Source: Paenibacillus wulumuqiensis (GTDB lineage Bacteria > Bacillota > Bacilli > Paenibacillales > Paenibacillaceae). From it: a DNA stretch of 64,000 bases. A model generated the notes under the pieces. It saw only the letters and a list, made by a program, of their open reading frames with translations, did not search any database and had not been told where the DNA came from. The DNA is taken from the NCBI RefSeq assembly GCF_000971965.1, contig NZ_KQ040792.1:558001-622000 (forward strand), in the 5' to 3' direction. The position numbers and the translations under genes are program-made. Below are positions 17,677-27,316 of the stretch, piece by piece (within the stretch, counting starts at the first letter, position 1; each line of letters starts with the position of its first letter).

Positions 17677-18102
17677 ATGAATATGGCAAGAAGGAATGTA
17701 GAATTGGGGATACTGATTACGAGAGTGCTGACAGGATTGATCTTCCTGCTGCATGGCCTGTCCAAGTTCCAGGGCGGGATTGGGGGCGCGATGGGGTTCT
17801 TTCAGGGAATGGGATTGCCGGGCTGGCTGGCGCCGGTTGTAGCCGTACTGGAAATTGCCGGAGGAATTGCACTTATCTTGGGGCTGTTCACCCGGATCGC
17901 CGGAGTCGTAACTGCCTGTATCATTGTAGGTACGCTGGTTACCGCTCACAAAGGGGACCCGTTCCTGATGGGTACCGAGTTCAATTATCTGCTGCTGATT
18001 ACCAGTCTACAGATGGCGATCAGCGGCAGCGCACTGCTGTCTCTGGACGGTATGTTCTGGGGCAGGGAACGCAGTCAGAACCGCCGATTGGCGGAGAACT
18101 GA
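17677..18102 (+). CDS. DoxX family membrane protein
   Basis: 141 residues, four transmembrane helices, with the family's N-terminal LLITRVLTGLIFLLHGLSKF-like motif (ITRVLTGLIFLLHGLSK, about residues 13-30) and the GGIALILGLFTRIAG and AHKGDPF segments. DoxX proteins are small quinone-linked or redox membrane proteins; some act with superoxide dismutase or thiosulfate oxidation, but the role of this Firmicute branch is not settled. AAGGAGG sits eight bases before the ATG. It is under its own BlaI-type operator and terminates immediately after. An earlier in-frame ATG would include the operator in coding sequence. Confidence 0.9.
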   Translation: MNMARRNVELGILITRVLTGLIFLLHGLSKFQGGIGGAMGFFQGMGLPGWLAPVVAVLEIAGGIALILGLFTRIAGVVTACIIVGTLVTAHKGDPFLMGTEFNYLLLITSLQMAISGSALLSLDGMFWGRERSQNRRLAEN

Positions 18103-18166
18103 GAACTATGGCGGCCGGTTGATTCCGGCAAGAATAATCCGGGGAAGGCATCATTCCCTATCTGGA

Positions 18167-18191
18167 GGACACGGCTAGCCGTGTCCTTTTT
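18167..18191 (+). terminator. Terminator of doxX
   Basis: GGACACGGC and GCCGTGTCC pair around TA, followed by TTTTT. Confidence 0.92.
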
Positions 18192-18307
18192 GGCATGCCT
18201 AAACTCATCTGGCAACGCAACAGGAACATGATGCAATCCATACGGGTACGTAAGTGTCATGCATGTGTCGAACATTCAGCAAATTTCGGTTCGTTTCGAT
18301 GATTATC

Positions 18308-18335
18308 TAAATAATTAACATCGATTGGGCGATAT
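18308..18335 (+). promoter_or_regulatory. SigD-like promoter of the chemoreceptor gene
   Basis: TAAA, 16 bases, GGCGATAT. The Bacillus SigD consensus is TAAA-N15-GCCGATAT, so the -10 matches at seven of eight and the spacer is one long. The downstream gene is a chemoreceptor, the classic SigD target. Confidence 0.6.
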
Positions 18336-18412
18336 ATACAATATTATGGGTATTGTCAGCTCTATTTATGGAAGAGCAATGGAAATTAATTAAGGGAAAG
18401 AGTGTGAAATAA

Positions 18413-20392
18413 ATGGGGAAGAAATTAAATGGACGTAAGCTGCGCTGGTCAATCCGCAACCAGCTGATTGTGGCATTTGCAATTGTGCTGCTCGCCCCGA
18501 GTCTTGTGATCAGTATCACCATGTACAACAATGCCAAAACACAGGTAGCCAGCCAGCTGATTACCAGTGCGAATGAGACGGTGAAGACGGCGAATAATTT
18601 TGTGAGCAGCGCGCTGGATGCCAAGTTCCATGATGCGGAAGTGCTGTCGGGTTTATTTAACGAGTCCATGATCGAAGGACGGCTGAGCCCGCAGATCCTT
18701 CCCCGGCTAACGCAGTATATCAAGCTGCATCCGGAAGCGATTGATGTGTTTGTAGGTACGCCTGATGGTACGATGATCCGCGGTGTGCCGAAGGACAATG
18801 AGAACGGATATGATCCGCGAGAGCGTGACTGGTACAAGCAGGCTATCGCTGCACCAGGTACGACTGTCATGACCTCTGTCGTGATCAACTCCAGCAACAA
18901 GCCGGTTGTGGTCATTGCACGGACCCTGCCGGATAATTCGGGTGTACTGGGTATCTCACTCAACCTGGAGAATATCGCCAAGCAGGTAGATATTCAGGTT
19001 GGTCGTGAAGGATATGTAATTGTGCTCGACAAAGATCAGAACTATGTGGTCAGCCGTAACGGCAAGCCGGGAGAACCGGCGACCGGTGACTATCTGTCTA
19101 CCATGTACAGCCAGGATCATGGCAAGATTGATTATACTTTTGAGAATCATCCCAAGCAGATGGTATTCCTGACCAATCCGACAACAGGCTGGAAAATTGC
19201 CGGAACCATGTATACGAGCGAAGTGGATACAGCGGTAGAGCCTGTCCGCAACCAGGCGTTTATCATTGTCGGAATCTCCATTCTATTAGCTGCTATTATC
19301 GTCTTCTTCTGCATCCGTATGATTATGAAGCCGATTCAGCGCCTTCGTCAGACAACAACACTTATCAGTGGTGGTGACCTGACCGTAGAGATCGACCAGA
19401 GCAAAAATGACGAAATTGGCGATCTGGCGCGGGACTTTGCCGTTATGGTAAACAGTCTGCGCGATATGATCGAGAACGTCAAAGATACAACTGACAATGT
19501 GTCCTCCGCTTCCGAAGAACTCGCCGCCGGTGCAGAAGAAACTGGACGTTCGGTAGAGCACGTAACAATGGCGATTCAGGAAGTGGCAACTGGCAGTGAA
19601 CGTCAGGTGGCAAGTGTCAATCAGGGAGCAGCTTCTATCCAGCGGATGTCCGAGCGGGTAGCGGAAATCTCCAATCATGTCAATGAAGTTAGCCAGACGA
19701 TGGATGAAGCTTCCAAAGCCGCTGTCAAAGGAAACGAATCTGTTATTGATGTAGTACAGAAAATCTATGATATTCAGCTTACCGTTGACAAGCTGAGTGA
19801 GATTATTACCCAGATGAGCAATCAGTCTTCCGAGATTGACAGCATCGTCGATCTGATCCGCAATATCGCCAAGCAGACGAATCTGCTGGCCCTGAACGCT
19901 TCGATCGAGGCAGCCAGAGCTGGTGAGCATGGCAAGGGATTTGCCGTCGTTGCAGAGGAAGTGCGCAAGCTGGCTTCCGAATCCGGCGATTCCGCACAGC
20001 GTATCAGTGATCTGATTACCGGCATGCAGGGCGTGGTCACCCAGTCGCTTGATGTTATGGCGCAGGCCAAGCAGAACGTGGAAGGCGGTATTATCGCTGT
20101 CGATACATCCGGTCGTTCCTTCTCCAAAATCAACCGCTCGATCAAAGCGGTATCCCGTAAAATGGATGATGTGTCCGGCACAACCGATCAGCTGAACAGT
20201 GAAGCCGATGCGGTGGTCGCTTCGATTGAAGAAATCGCCAGCATCTCTGACCAGTCCGCGAGCAACACCGAGACGATCTCTGCAGCAGCGCAGCAGCAGC
20301 TCGCCTCGATGGAGGAAGTATCCAGCGCGGCAACCGATCTGACGCGTCTGGCCGAACAGCTGCAGAATGTCGTAGCACGCTTCAAGCTATAA
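18413..20392 (+). CDS. Methyl-accepting chemotaxis protein with dCache sensor
   Basis: 659-residue transmembrane chemoreceptor. Order: membrane helix (about 16-38), extracellular double-Cache ligand domain (about 40-280), second helix (about 281-302), HAMP (about 303-355), methylation helices and the signalling hairpin, whose tip reads [24 protein letters not shown] in pieces ([35 protein letters not shown]). The Cache domain has [12 protein letters not shown], the first half of the amine-binding dCache motif, but the second half (Y-x-D) is not obvious downstream. It is monocistronic with a SigD-like promoter and its own terminator. Confidence 0.95.
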   Translation: MGKKLNGRKLRWSIRNQLIVAFAIVLLAPSLVISITMYNNAKTQVASQLITSANETVKTANNFVSSALDAKFHDAEVLSGLFNESMIEGRLSPQILPRLTQYIKLHPEAIDVFVGTPDGTMIRGVPKDNENGYDPRERDWYKQAIAAPGTTVMTSVVINSSNKPVVVIARTLPDNSGVLGISLNLENIAKQVDIQVGREGYVIVLDKDQNYVVSRNGKPGEPATGDYLSTMYSQDHGKIDYTFENHPKQMVFLTNPTTGWKIAGTMYTSEVDTAVEPVRNQAFIIVGISILLAAIIVFFCIRMIMKPIQRLRQTTTLISGGDLTVEIDQSKNDEIGDLARDFAVMVNSLRDMIENVKDTTDNVSSASEELAAGAEETGRSVEHVTMAIQEVATGSERQVASVNQGAASIQRMSERVAEISNHVNEVSQTMDEASKAAVKGNESVIDVVQKIYDIQLTVDKLSEIITQMSNQSSEIDSIVDLIRNIAKQTNLLALNASIEAARAGEHGKGFAVVAEEVRKLASESGDSAQRISDLITGMQGVVTQSLDVMAQAKQNVEGGIIAVDTSGRSFSKINRSIKAVSRKMDDVSGTTDQLNSEADAVVASIEEIASISDQSASNTETISAAAQQQLASMEEVSSAATDLTRLAEQLQNVVARFKL

Positions 20393-20438
20393 GAGCGGGT
20401 AACCCTTATAATAAAATAGATTGTGGTTGTTTAATCTC

Positions 20439-20485
20439 GCAGCCGCTGCTCCATATATGTAAGAGGAACAGCGGCTGCTGTTTGT
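20439..20485 (+). terminator. Terminator of the chemoreceptor gene
   Basis: GCAGCCGCTG pairs with CAGCGGCTGC across 20 bases, followed by TGTTTGTTG. Confidence 0.75.
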
Positions 20486-20613
20486 TGCAGCGTGTATCTG
20501 TCCTTTGCAGAACTGGTGCATGACCACAGGGAGTTATACTACTATTTAGCGAAAAGGGCGAATTGGTGATTGACCAGATCGTCCATAAGCGGAAGTCTTG
20601 GGGAGGAACAGGT

Positions 20614-21315
20614 ATGATCACATTGTATCCGGCAAGCGAGCGATTTCATTTCGAACAGGAATGGCTTCGCGGAAGTCACAGTTTTTCTTTTGGTGAGTAT
20701 CAGGACCCTGCCAATACGGGATTTGGTGTACTGCGTGTATTCAATGACGACACGATAGCGCCGGGGTATGGATTCGGTGAGCATTCGCACAGCGATATGG
20801 AGATCGTATCGATCATACTGCAGGGACAGCTGCGGCATGAGGATAATATCGGCAATATGGCGGTCAGTTCATTCGGCGGCATTCAGCGCCTATCTGCAGG
20901 CACCGGTGTTGTTCATACCGAGCGCAATGCGTCCAATGAAACGAAATGCAATCTGCTGCAGCTGTGGTTTGAACCGGAAGCGAGAGGGCTGGCGCCATCC
21001 TATATGAGCACATCCTATAATCCGGCTTCACTGAGCGGGCGTCTCCTGCCGGTGGTAAGCCGTCAGGGTGGAGAACATCAGGCGACGATTCATCAGGATC
21101 TGACCATTTACCTGAGTCGTCTGGAAAAGGGGCAGCAGATCGAATTTTTGCAAAAGCCGGATCGGCGTACGTATCTGTTCGTAATTCATGGTGCGCTCCG
21201 GCTCAATGAGGAAGATGTGCTCAGCCGCAGGGATGCGGCCAGATTGGAATGGGAAAATCGTCTGCAGCTGCAGGCGGAAGAAGCGGTATTTTTCCTGCTG
21301 ATCGATCTGCCCTGA
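20614..21315 (+). CDS. Pirin family protein (YhhW-like bicupin)
   Basis: 233-residue double cupin. All four metal ligands of pirin occur at canonical positions: His57 and His59 (FGEHSHSDME), His101 and Glu103 (GVVHTERN). The opening LRGSHSFSFGEYQDP is the pirin signature. YhhW-type members open quercetin; others act as redox-linked cofactors; which applies here is unknown. The start ATG follows GGGGAGG; an earlier in-frame start has no ribosome site. Confidence 0.93.
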   Translation: MITLYPASERFHFEQEWLRGSHSFSFGEYQDPANTGFGVLRVFNDDTIAPGYGFGEHSHSDMEIVSIILQGQLRHEDNIGNMAVSSFGGIQRLSAGTGVVHTERNASNETKCNLLQLWFEPEARGLAPSYMSTSYNPASLSGRLLPVVSRQGGEHQATIHQDLTIYLSRLEKGQQIEFLQKPDRRTYLFVIHGALRLNEEDVLSRRDAARLEWENRLQLQAEEAVFFLLIDLP

Positions 21316-21402
21316 GGAGGAGAACGACGCAAGTAACTGTAAATTCCTGCGCGGATGGGCTAATTTGCCAACCAATTACCGGGCTTGTGCCAAACAAATC
21401 CT

Positions 21403-21510
21403 TTGACTTTCTTCGAACATATGTGCTCTAATTAAATGGATACACTTTAGATGACTGCAGGAAAGCCCGCTTATTTCATTCGAATTTTATCCGGCTGACC
21501 TGCCTTTTTT
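21403..21510 (+). other. Candidate short transcription unit (possible small RNA)
   Basis: In a 460-base gap there is a promoter-like TTGACT, 18 bases, TCTAAT whose spacer contains CGAACATATGTGCT, similar to a LexA box (CGAAC-N4-GTTCG, two mismatches). About 25 bases on, GCAGG/CCTGC with an inner AGCC/GGCT stem is followed by six T. This would give a 60-70 base RNA. The hairpin may simply be the distal terminator of the pirin gene. No other signal is seen between the pirin gene and the next. Confidence 0.35.
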
Positions 21511-21774
21511 ATTTATAACTCTTAGAGTTATGCATCACCTACCCTCTTAACGATGGCTGTTGCTGTCACTTTCACCATTTGGGCACACTGTTTTCAGCTG
21601 CTATCTTCCATCCTCACATGTACCTGCTGCCGGTATGCAGATAGCAATTTTAGTATAGGTCCGGTATGGTATATGCAGCCTCTGTGCTGGAATTGCCATA
21701 CCGGAGACAGAAGGATTGATCCAGGCAAGCAGCTTCATCAATAGGCCCGCTCAGCGGCCACAGGAGGCAAGCGT

Positions 21775-22101
21775 ATGAATTTAACGGATGAACAGGTAAT
21801 GCACGAGCAGTTTGGTGTCGGTAAGGTACTGGAGAATGATGATGAACGGATCGCGGTAATGTTCTCCGAGGAAGTGGGACGCAAGGTATTTGTATTCCCC
21901 GATGCTTTTGGCACTCATCTGAAAATCAATAAGCCGGAGATCCAGGATACGCTGTACAAAGCGTATGAAGCCAAGCGCAAACAGCAGGCAGCCGACAAGC
22001 TCCAGTTCGATCAGGATCGTGCGGAAGAAGCGGTCCGTGTAGCTGCCGAACAGGAGAAAAACCGTAAACCTGCCCGTAAAAAACCAGCGGTACGCAAGTA
22101 A
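21775..22101 (+). CDS. Hypothetical protein with small beta-barrel-like N-terminus
   Basis: 108 residues. Residues 10-55 (EQFGVGKVLENDDERIAVMF, then RKVFVFPDAFGTHLK) resemble the short Tudor/CarD-like barrels found at the end of UvrD helicases, where H-x-x-F-G-x-G-x-V is typical. Residues 58-108 form a highly charged helix ending in KPARKKPAVRK. This suggests nucleic acid or polymerase contact, but no family is recognised with certainty. AGGAGG stands before the ATG. Single gene with its own terminator. Confidence 0.75.
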   Translation: MNLTDEQVMHEQFGVGKVLENDDERIAVMFSEEVGRKVFVFPDAFGTHLKINKPEIQDTLYKAYEAKRKQQAADKLQFDQDRAEEAVRVAAEQEKNRKPARKKPAVRK

Positions 22102-22128
22102 CCGTCTGCATACGATGATCTTATACCA

Positions 22129-22162
22129 ACGGCCCGTCAGGATTCTGATGAGGCCGTGTTTT
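22129..22162 (+). terminator. Terminator after the small barrel protein gene
   Basis: ACGGCC and GGCCGT flank a GTCAG/CTGAT inner stem, followed by GTTTTATT. The following 240 bases up to the ThuA-like gene show no clear feature. Confidence 0.75.
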
Positions 22163-22404
22163 ATTATGTGCAGAACATGACACAGCTATGCAGAGATCTC
22201 TGCAAAATGATAAAAATTTGAATAATATGTACTATTTAACGGAAATACGGGTAAGGACATAAAAGGGAAAGCTGCCCCATGTGAAAGGGGATCAGCAGCC
22301 GGGATATAAGATTACGGCATAGGCTGATCCGTTACCTGAGCGGTAAAGGCAGATTTTTGACAGATGCTTTTTATATTATGCAGTAAAGGAGACTTGCCCG
22401 TATC

Positions 22405-23070
22405 ATGAACATACCAAATGATAATAAATCGCAGGCCAGACAGGCGATCCTGATCGGAGATTATGGAGAGGATGCCCCTTATCATCCACTGGATCAGATC
22501 GAGAATCATGTCCGTGAGCTGATGCCGCAAGGGTGGGAGCTGCATGTATCGGATGATTATGACATGCTGGATATGGAACGTCTCGAAGCCTATGACCTCT
22601 GTATCGTCTACACCGATGCATTCAAAAAGAAAATTAATCCCAGACACACAGCCGGAATTATTACATATGTAGTGAATGGAGGCGGACTGCTGATACTCCA
22701 CTGCGGTGTATCGCTTCAGGAGACCAGTTATGAGCTCAGACAGCTGATGGGCGCGCAGTATGGGGGCCATGAAGAATACGGCGCACTGGAGATGCATATC
22801 GCTTCGCCCGGCCATCCGATCATGAAGGGTATACACTCTTTTGTCATGGAAGAAGAGCCGTATGAGTTTACGCTGCTGCCGGGTGTGGAACGAACCATTT
22901 TGATGGAATACACGATGAATGGTGATACCTGGCCGGCCGCCTGGTGCTCCCGTTATGGCCTGGGACGCACCGTCTATCTGATGCCTGGACACCATGCGTC
23001 TTCCTTTGCTTATCCGGAATATCGGACCATGATTGCGCAAAGTATCTGCTGGGTGGCAGGCTGCGATTGA
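22405..23070 (+). CDS. ThuA-like (trehalose utilization) domain protein
   Basis: 221 residues with a glutamine-amidotransferase-like flavodoxin fold. Motifs are AILIGDYGEDAPYHPLDQI at the N-terminus, YDLCIVYTDAF, GGGLLILHCGV, GGHEEYGALEMHI, HPIMKGIHSFVMEEEPYEF and the closing GRTVYLMPGHHASSF, all typical of the ThuA family. ThuA is linked to trehalose and related disaccharide catabolism in rhizobia; in Firmicutes the role is unknown. AAAGGAG is 15 bases before the ATG, unusually far, so expression may be low. No sugar genes adjoin it. Confidence 0.88.
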   Translation: MNIPNDNKSQARQAILIGDYGEDAPYHPLDQIENHVRELMPQGWELHVSDDYDMLDMERLEAYDLCIVYTDAFKKKINPRHTAGIITYVVNGGGLLILHCGVSLQETSYELRQLMGAQYGGHEEYGALEMHIASPGHPIMKGIHSFVMEEEPYEFTLLPGVERTILMEYTMNGDTWPAAWCSRYGLGRTVYLMPGHHASSFAYPEYRTMIAQSICWVAGCD

Positions 23071-23268
23071 GTGGGCACGAACATACCGGAAGTTCAGGTT
23101 ATACCGGATTAGGCATATGGCTGCTGAACCGTTATACTAGAGAGAGATGGACCATGCATGGACATGTTGCCATGAGCCGGTAATGATGATTTTACCGGAA
23201 TATGCCAATATGCAGCTGATTGTTGTTGAGCCTTGACCGTACTTTACTTTATGTCAGGAGGAATAGAG

Positions 23269-23592
23269 ATGAGCGATTTGTTCAAAAGAGCGTTATCCCT
23301 GGGACTGGGTGCTACTGTAGTCAGTAAGGAAAAGGTAGAAAAAGCGGTAAATGATCTGGTCAAACGCGGAGAATTGGCCCCATCCGAATCCCGTGCACTG
23401 GTCGATCGTCTGATGGACCGCGGAGCGGAAGAACAGAACCAAATGAAGGACTGGATGCGTGGTCAGATCCAAAAAATGCTGACCGAGCTGGATATTCCGA
23501 CCAAGGAAACTGTCGAACAATTACAGCAGCGGATCACTGTTCTGGAAAAGCGTCTGGCTGAGCAGGAACAGCAGCAGCCGCCATTGTTATAA
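23269..23592 (+). CDS. Phasin-like coiled-coil protein upstream of ubiB
   Basis: 107 residues. A short hydrophobic stretch (LSLGLGATVV) is followed by helix-forming, charged sequence and a C-terminal coiled coil (ETVEQLQQRITVLEKRLAEQEQQQ). Similar small proteins annotated as phasin or polyhydroxyalkanoate regulator family often sit directly before UbiB/AarF kinases. AGGAGG precedes the chosen ATG by seven bases. The gene ends one base before the next start, so the two are one translational unit. Confidence 0.8.
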   Translation: MSDLFKRALSLGLGATVVSKEKVEKAVNDLVKRGELAPSESRALVDRLMDRGAEEQNQMKDWMRGQIQKMLTELDIPTKETVEQLQQRITVLEKRLAEQEQQQPPLL

Positions 23593-23593
23593 G

Positions 23594-25264
23594 ATGTCTC
23601 TGCATATCCGGCACGCCGGAAGGTATAGGGAAATCGCCATGGCGCTCATGCGTCATGGCTTTGGTTATATGGTCGAAGAGATGGGACTTCACCGTATGCT
23701 GGCGATTCCGCTGAAGCTGGCACGCCGTGATGTCCACGGCATTCGTACACTCGCAGAGCGGATTCGTCTCGTACTGGAGGAGCTCGGTCCTACTTTTGTC
23801 AAACTGGGACAGCTCGCCAGCACGCGCTCGGATCTGCTGCCGGAGAACGTCATTAATGAACTGGTAAAGCTGCAGGATCAGGTGCCGCCTTTTCCGGGAG
23901 AAGAGGCACGCCAGATTATTGAGCTGGAGCTGGGTATGAGTCTGGAAGAGATGCTGGAGACTTTTCAGGAACAACCGGTGGCTGCCGCCTCGATTGGGCA
24001 GGTGCATCTGGGTAAGCTGCATACGGGTGAAATGGTGGCGATCAAAGTACAGCGTCCAGGCGTATCCCGTGTAGTACAGCGGGATTTGGAGATTCTGCAG
24101 GATCTGATCTCACTGGCCAAGCGTCATCTGGAATGGGTCGCCCAATATAATGTAGAAGAAATTATCGAAGAGTTCTCCAAATCCATGCGCGAAGAGCTCG
24201 ACTATAATATTGAAGGCCGTAATATGGAGCGGATCGGTCAGAATTTTGAAAAAGACCGCCGGATTCATATTCCGAAAACGTACTGGAATTACACATCTGC
24301 CCGCGTTCTGACCATGGAATTTGTCGACGGCATTCATATGGGGAAGCCGGATGATATTGTGGAGCAGGGACTGAAGCTGCCCGAGGTGGCTCAGCGCCTC
24401 GTGGATTCGATGCTGCAGCAGATTTTTATCGACGGTTTTTTCCATGCCGATCCGCATCCGGGCAATCTGCTGGCACTGCGTGACGGGCGGATCGCCTATC
24501 TGGATTTTGGCATGATGGGCCGACTGAGCAGTGATACGAAGAACGGCATGGCCGGCTTTGTCATCGCCCTGCTGCGCAAAAATACGGATAGCATGGTGCG
24601 GGCCGTTATGCGGCTCGGATTTGTGCCCGAGGATATTAACATGTCTGCACTGCGCAATGAGCTGGAGCGGCTGCGGGAAAAATATTATGATCTGCCGTTC
24701 TCCCAGATTGATCTCGGAGAAGCGCTGAATGAGATGTTCGCGATTATCCGCCAGTACAAGATCGATATTCCGACCGATCTGGCATTGCTCGGTAAGGCAC
24801 TGATCACGCTGGAAGGTGTCATTGAGCGACTGGACCCGTCGCTGAGCATTTTGAATATGGCGGAGCCGTTTGGCCGTCGGCTGCTCAGTGAACGCTACAG
24901 TCCGAGCAAGATTCGTCAGCGGATTACAGATGGTGCGTTTCAGGCGGTAGAAATTCTCACCGATCTGCCACGTCAGGCGTCCGAGTTGTCACGGGTGATC
25001 CGCTCCGGCAAACTCAAGGTGGAAGTCAGCGTGCCGGAGCTCGGGGAACTGCTGCACAAGATGGACCAGATCAGCAACCGGCTCGCCTTTAGTATTGTGC
25101 TGCTGGCATTCAGCATCATTATGGTCGGACTGATTATCGGTTCGTCCCTGAGGGATCAGACACCGATCCTGTGGGGACTGCCTGTTGTGGAGATCGGCTT
25201 TGCCATCGCCACATTGATGGTAATCTGGCTGCTGGTCGTCATTTTCAGGTCAGGACGATTTTAG
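23594..25264 (+). CDS. ABC1/UbiB (AarF) family atypical kinase
   Basis: 556 residues. UbiB-family proteins are membrane-associated atypical kinases or ATPases involved in quinone or isoprenoid lipid metabolism. The hallmark KxGQ motif is in FVKLGQLASTRSDLLP (about residues 73-88), the alanine-rich nucleotide loop is AAASIGQVHLGKL, the catalytic Lys is in VAIKVQRPGV, and HADPHPGNLL plus AYLDFGMMG carry the metal-binding residues. Two C-terminal membrane helices span about 500-550. There is no Shine-Dalgarno site; the ATG follows the upstream stop by one base, so translation is coupled. Confidence 0.94.
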   Translation: MSLHIRHAGRYREIAMALMRHGFGYMVEEMGLHRMLAIPLKLARRDVHGIRTLAERIRLVLEELGPTFVKLGQLASTRSDLLPENVINELVKLQDQVPPFPGEEARQIIELELGMSLEEMLETFQEQPVAAASIGQVHLGKLHTGEMVAIKVQRPGVSRVVQRDLEILQDLISLAKRHLEWVAQYNVEEIIEEFSKSMREELDYNIEGRNMERIGQNFEKDRRIHIPKTYWNYTSARVLTMEFVDGIHMGKPDDIVEQGLKLPEVAQRLVDSMLQQIFIDGFFHADPHPGNLLALRDGRIAYLDFGMMGRLSSDTKNGMAGFVIALLRKNTDSMVRAVMRLGFVPEDINMSALRNELERLREKYYDLPFSQIDLGEALNEMFAIIRQYKIDIPTDLALLGKALITLEGVIERLDPSLSILNMAEPFGRRLLSERYSPSKIRQRITDGAFQAVEILTDLPRQASELSRVIRSGKLKVEVSVPELGELLHKMDQISNRLAFSIVLLAFSIIMVGLIIGSSLRDQTPILWGLPVVEIGFAIATLMVIWLLVVIFRSGRF

Positions 25265-25373
25265 TACAGATCCTCTGCTGCGTGAAGACCGAGCGGTCAG
25301 CTGGATCAGCTGCTTATCCGACAGATAGACCTGATTGAATGCGATAATATTTTCTGCTTACAAGCTTATCATA

Positions 25374-25433
25374 CGCTTTGTCCGAATAGACGGTAATGCT
25401 GTGATTACTGCCTTTTCGGACAGAGCGTTTTTG
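25374..25433 (+). terminator. Terminator of the ubiB unit
   Basis: CGCTTTGTCCGAA pairs with TTCGGACAGAGCG (one G-T pair) with an inner GGTAAT/ATTACT stem, followed by TTTTT. Confidence 0.88.
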
Positions 25434-25534
25434 TTATATCAAAAATGGACGCGCTTACATTTTAGTTAATCCGACGATACAGCAATTAACAGTAGAGACA
25501 TTGCTTAAAATTGGTTATAATGAAAATCTATCTT

Positions 25535-25670
25535 TGCCACGGACCCGGGTTTCCTGCGAGAGGAAAACCATTTTACATCAAACAAGCACTGTGCTTCATC
25601 TGATCAGTAATGTTCGGGAGTTGTACCTAATTCAATCGGATCGTTGTCACATGTCTGAAAGAGGAAAATC
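25535..25670 (+). other. Structured leader before the SulP gene, unassigned
   Basis: The 135 bases before the sulP start contain a hairpin (GGTTTCCT with AGGAAAACC, one bulge) after CGGACCCGG, and a small GCACTGTGC palindrome. This suggests a folded leader. I compared it by eye with known riboswitch consensus motifs and found no match. Confidence 0.25.
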
Positions 25671-27119
25671 ATGAACTACAAGCAGCAATGGTTCGGTAAT
25701 ATCCGCGCGGATGTACTTGCCGGTATTACCGTAGCCCTGGCCCTTATACCAGAAGCGATTGGCTTCTCCATTATTGCAGGTGTCGATCCGATGGTCGGCC
25801 TGTATGCTTCCATCTGTATTGCCATTGTTATTTCGTTCGCAGGCGGTCGTCCGGGTATGATCTCGGCAGCGACTGGAGCGATTGCCGTGCTGGTCGGTAC
25901 GCTGGTCGCCCAGCATGGTGTGGAATATCTGTTTGCCGCGACAATTCTGGCGGGGATTTTCCAGATTATACTCGGCTGGCTCAAGATCGGGCGGTTTATT
26001 ACCTTTATCCCACAATCCGTCATGACCGGATTCGTCAATGCGCTGGCGATCGTTATCTTCTCGGCCCAGCTGCCGCAGTTCGTGGGAGCGAACTGGCTGA
26101 TGTACGCGCTGGTGGCGCTGACGCTGGCGATCATCTACATTTTGCCGCTGTTCACCAAAGCAGTGCCTGCTCCGCTGGTGGCGATTATTATCGTCTCGCT
26201 GCTGACGTACTTCATGCATCTCGATGTGCGTACGGTAGGTGATATGGGCGAGCTGAGCAATCAGCTGCCATTTTTCCATCTGCCGGTGGTGACGATCAGC
26301 TGGGATCTGTTCATTACGGTGCTGCCGTATTCGATCTCGATTGCTTTTGTCGGATTGCTGGAGTCGCTGCTCACTGCAACCATTGTCGATGAGATGACCG
26401 AGACGCGCAGCAACAAGAACCGCGAAGCACAGGGACAGGGACTTGCGAATATCGTGAGCGGTTTCTTTGGCGGAATGGCGGGCTGCGCCATGATCGGCCA
26501 GTCGGTTATTAATGTAAAGTCCGGCGGACGGGGCAGACTGTCTACCTTTATCGCCGGAGCTTTCCTGCTGGTGCTGCTCGTCGTACTCGGGACGATCGTC
26601 CGCGAAGTGCCGATGGCAGCGCTCGTCGGTGTCATGATCATGGTCTCTATCGGAACATTCAGTTGGAATTCACTGGTGACGATTCATAAGATTCCGCTCG
26701 CCGAAGCGGTCATTATGGTAACAGTGGTAGTGATCGTCGTACTGACCGACAATCTGTCAATCGGGGTAGGCGTCGGTGTCGTGATGAGCGCACTGCGGTT
26801 TGGCTGGAAAATGTCACAGCTGGATATTACCGAAGCGGAAGACTCTACTGCTGCTCACCGGGTGTATCAGGTACGCGGACAGATGTTCTTCGGTACGATG
26901 AGCCAGTTTGTGGATCACTTCGCTCCTGCGGACGATTCCAAGGAGATTACGATCGATTTTGCCCGCTCCCATATCTGGGATCATTCGGCGGTCATCGGTA
27001 TCGGCAAGCTCAAGGAAAAATATGAACAGCTGGGCAAGCAGGTTCATATTCGCGGTCTGAATGAAGAAAGCCGTCAATTGTACGAAAAACTCGGCCGTTC
27101 TGCCCCTTCCGGGCATTGA
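25671..27119 (+). CDS. SulP family anion transporter with STAS domain
   Basis: 482 residues. SulP proteins move sulfate, bicarbonate or other anions across the membrane, often with sodium or protons. The N-terminal opening [21 protein letters not shown] is the family signature, about ten to twelve helices run to residue 385, and the C-terminal STAS domain (about 390-480: [22 protein letters not shown]) is complete. The sequence is closer to BicA-like bacterial SulP than to plant sulfate permeases, but substrate cannot be fixed from sequence. GAAAGAGG precedes the ATG. Confidence 0.93.
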   Translation: MNYKQQWFGNIRADVLAGITVALALIPEAIGFSIIAGVDPMVGLYASICIAIVISFAGGRPGMISAATGAIAVLVGTLVAQHGVEYLFAATILAGIFQIILGWLKIGRFITFIPQSVMTGFVNALAIVIFSAQLPQFVGANWLMYALVALTLAIIYILPLFTKAVPAPLVAIIIVSLLTYFMHLDVRTVGDMGELSNQLPFFHLPVVTISWDLFITVLPYSISIAFVGLLESLLTATIVDEMTETRSNKNREAQGQGLANIVSGFFGGMAGCAMIGQSVINVKSGGRGRLSTFIAGAFLLVLLVVLGTIVREVPMAALVGVMIMVSIGTFSWNSLVTIHKIPLAEAVIMVTVVVIVVLTDNLSIGVGVGVVMSALRFGWKMSQLDITEAEDSTAAHRVYQVRGQMFFGTMSQFVDHFAPADDSKEITIDFARSHIWDHSAVIGIGKLKEKYEQLGKQVHIRGLNEESRQLYEKLGRSAPSGH

Positions 27120-27240
27120 CGCGGCGGGAAATAAACGTTATATTGACGCTATAGCTGTCGTTAGAATGGTCGGTAATCTCAGGCTGCAGCCTGTGTTGGG
27201 CTGCGGATGATCATAATGGTATCTGTCACGGACAGATGCA

Positions 27241-27272
27241 GAAGCATCGGTATCACGCCGGTGCTTCTTTTT
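27241..27272 (+). terminator. Terminator of the SulP gene
   Basis: GAAGCATCGG pairs with CCGGTGCTTC (one G-T pair) around seven bases, followed by TTTTT. It also shows that the helicase gene must begin downstream of here. Confidence 0.9.
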
Positions 27273-27316
27273 ACGAATGCTGCATGGTATACAATATGAA
27301 AAGACAGGTGAAATCA

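Noticed and set aside
21553-21744. 63-codon frame between pirin and the small barrel protein
   Set aside because: No ribosome site, cysteine- and tryptophan-rich random-looking text.
25535-25670. c-di-AMP or other known riboswitch before sulP
   Set aside because: Hairpins are present but the conserved sequence blocks of the classes I can recall are not.
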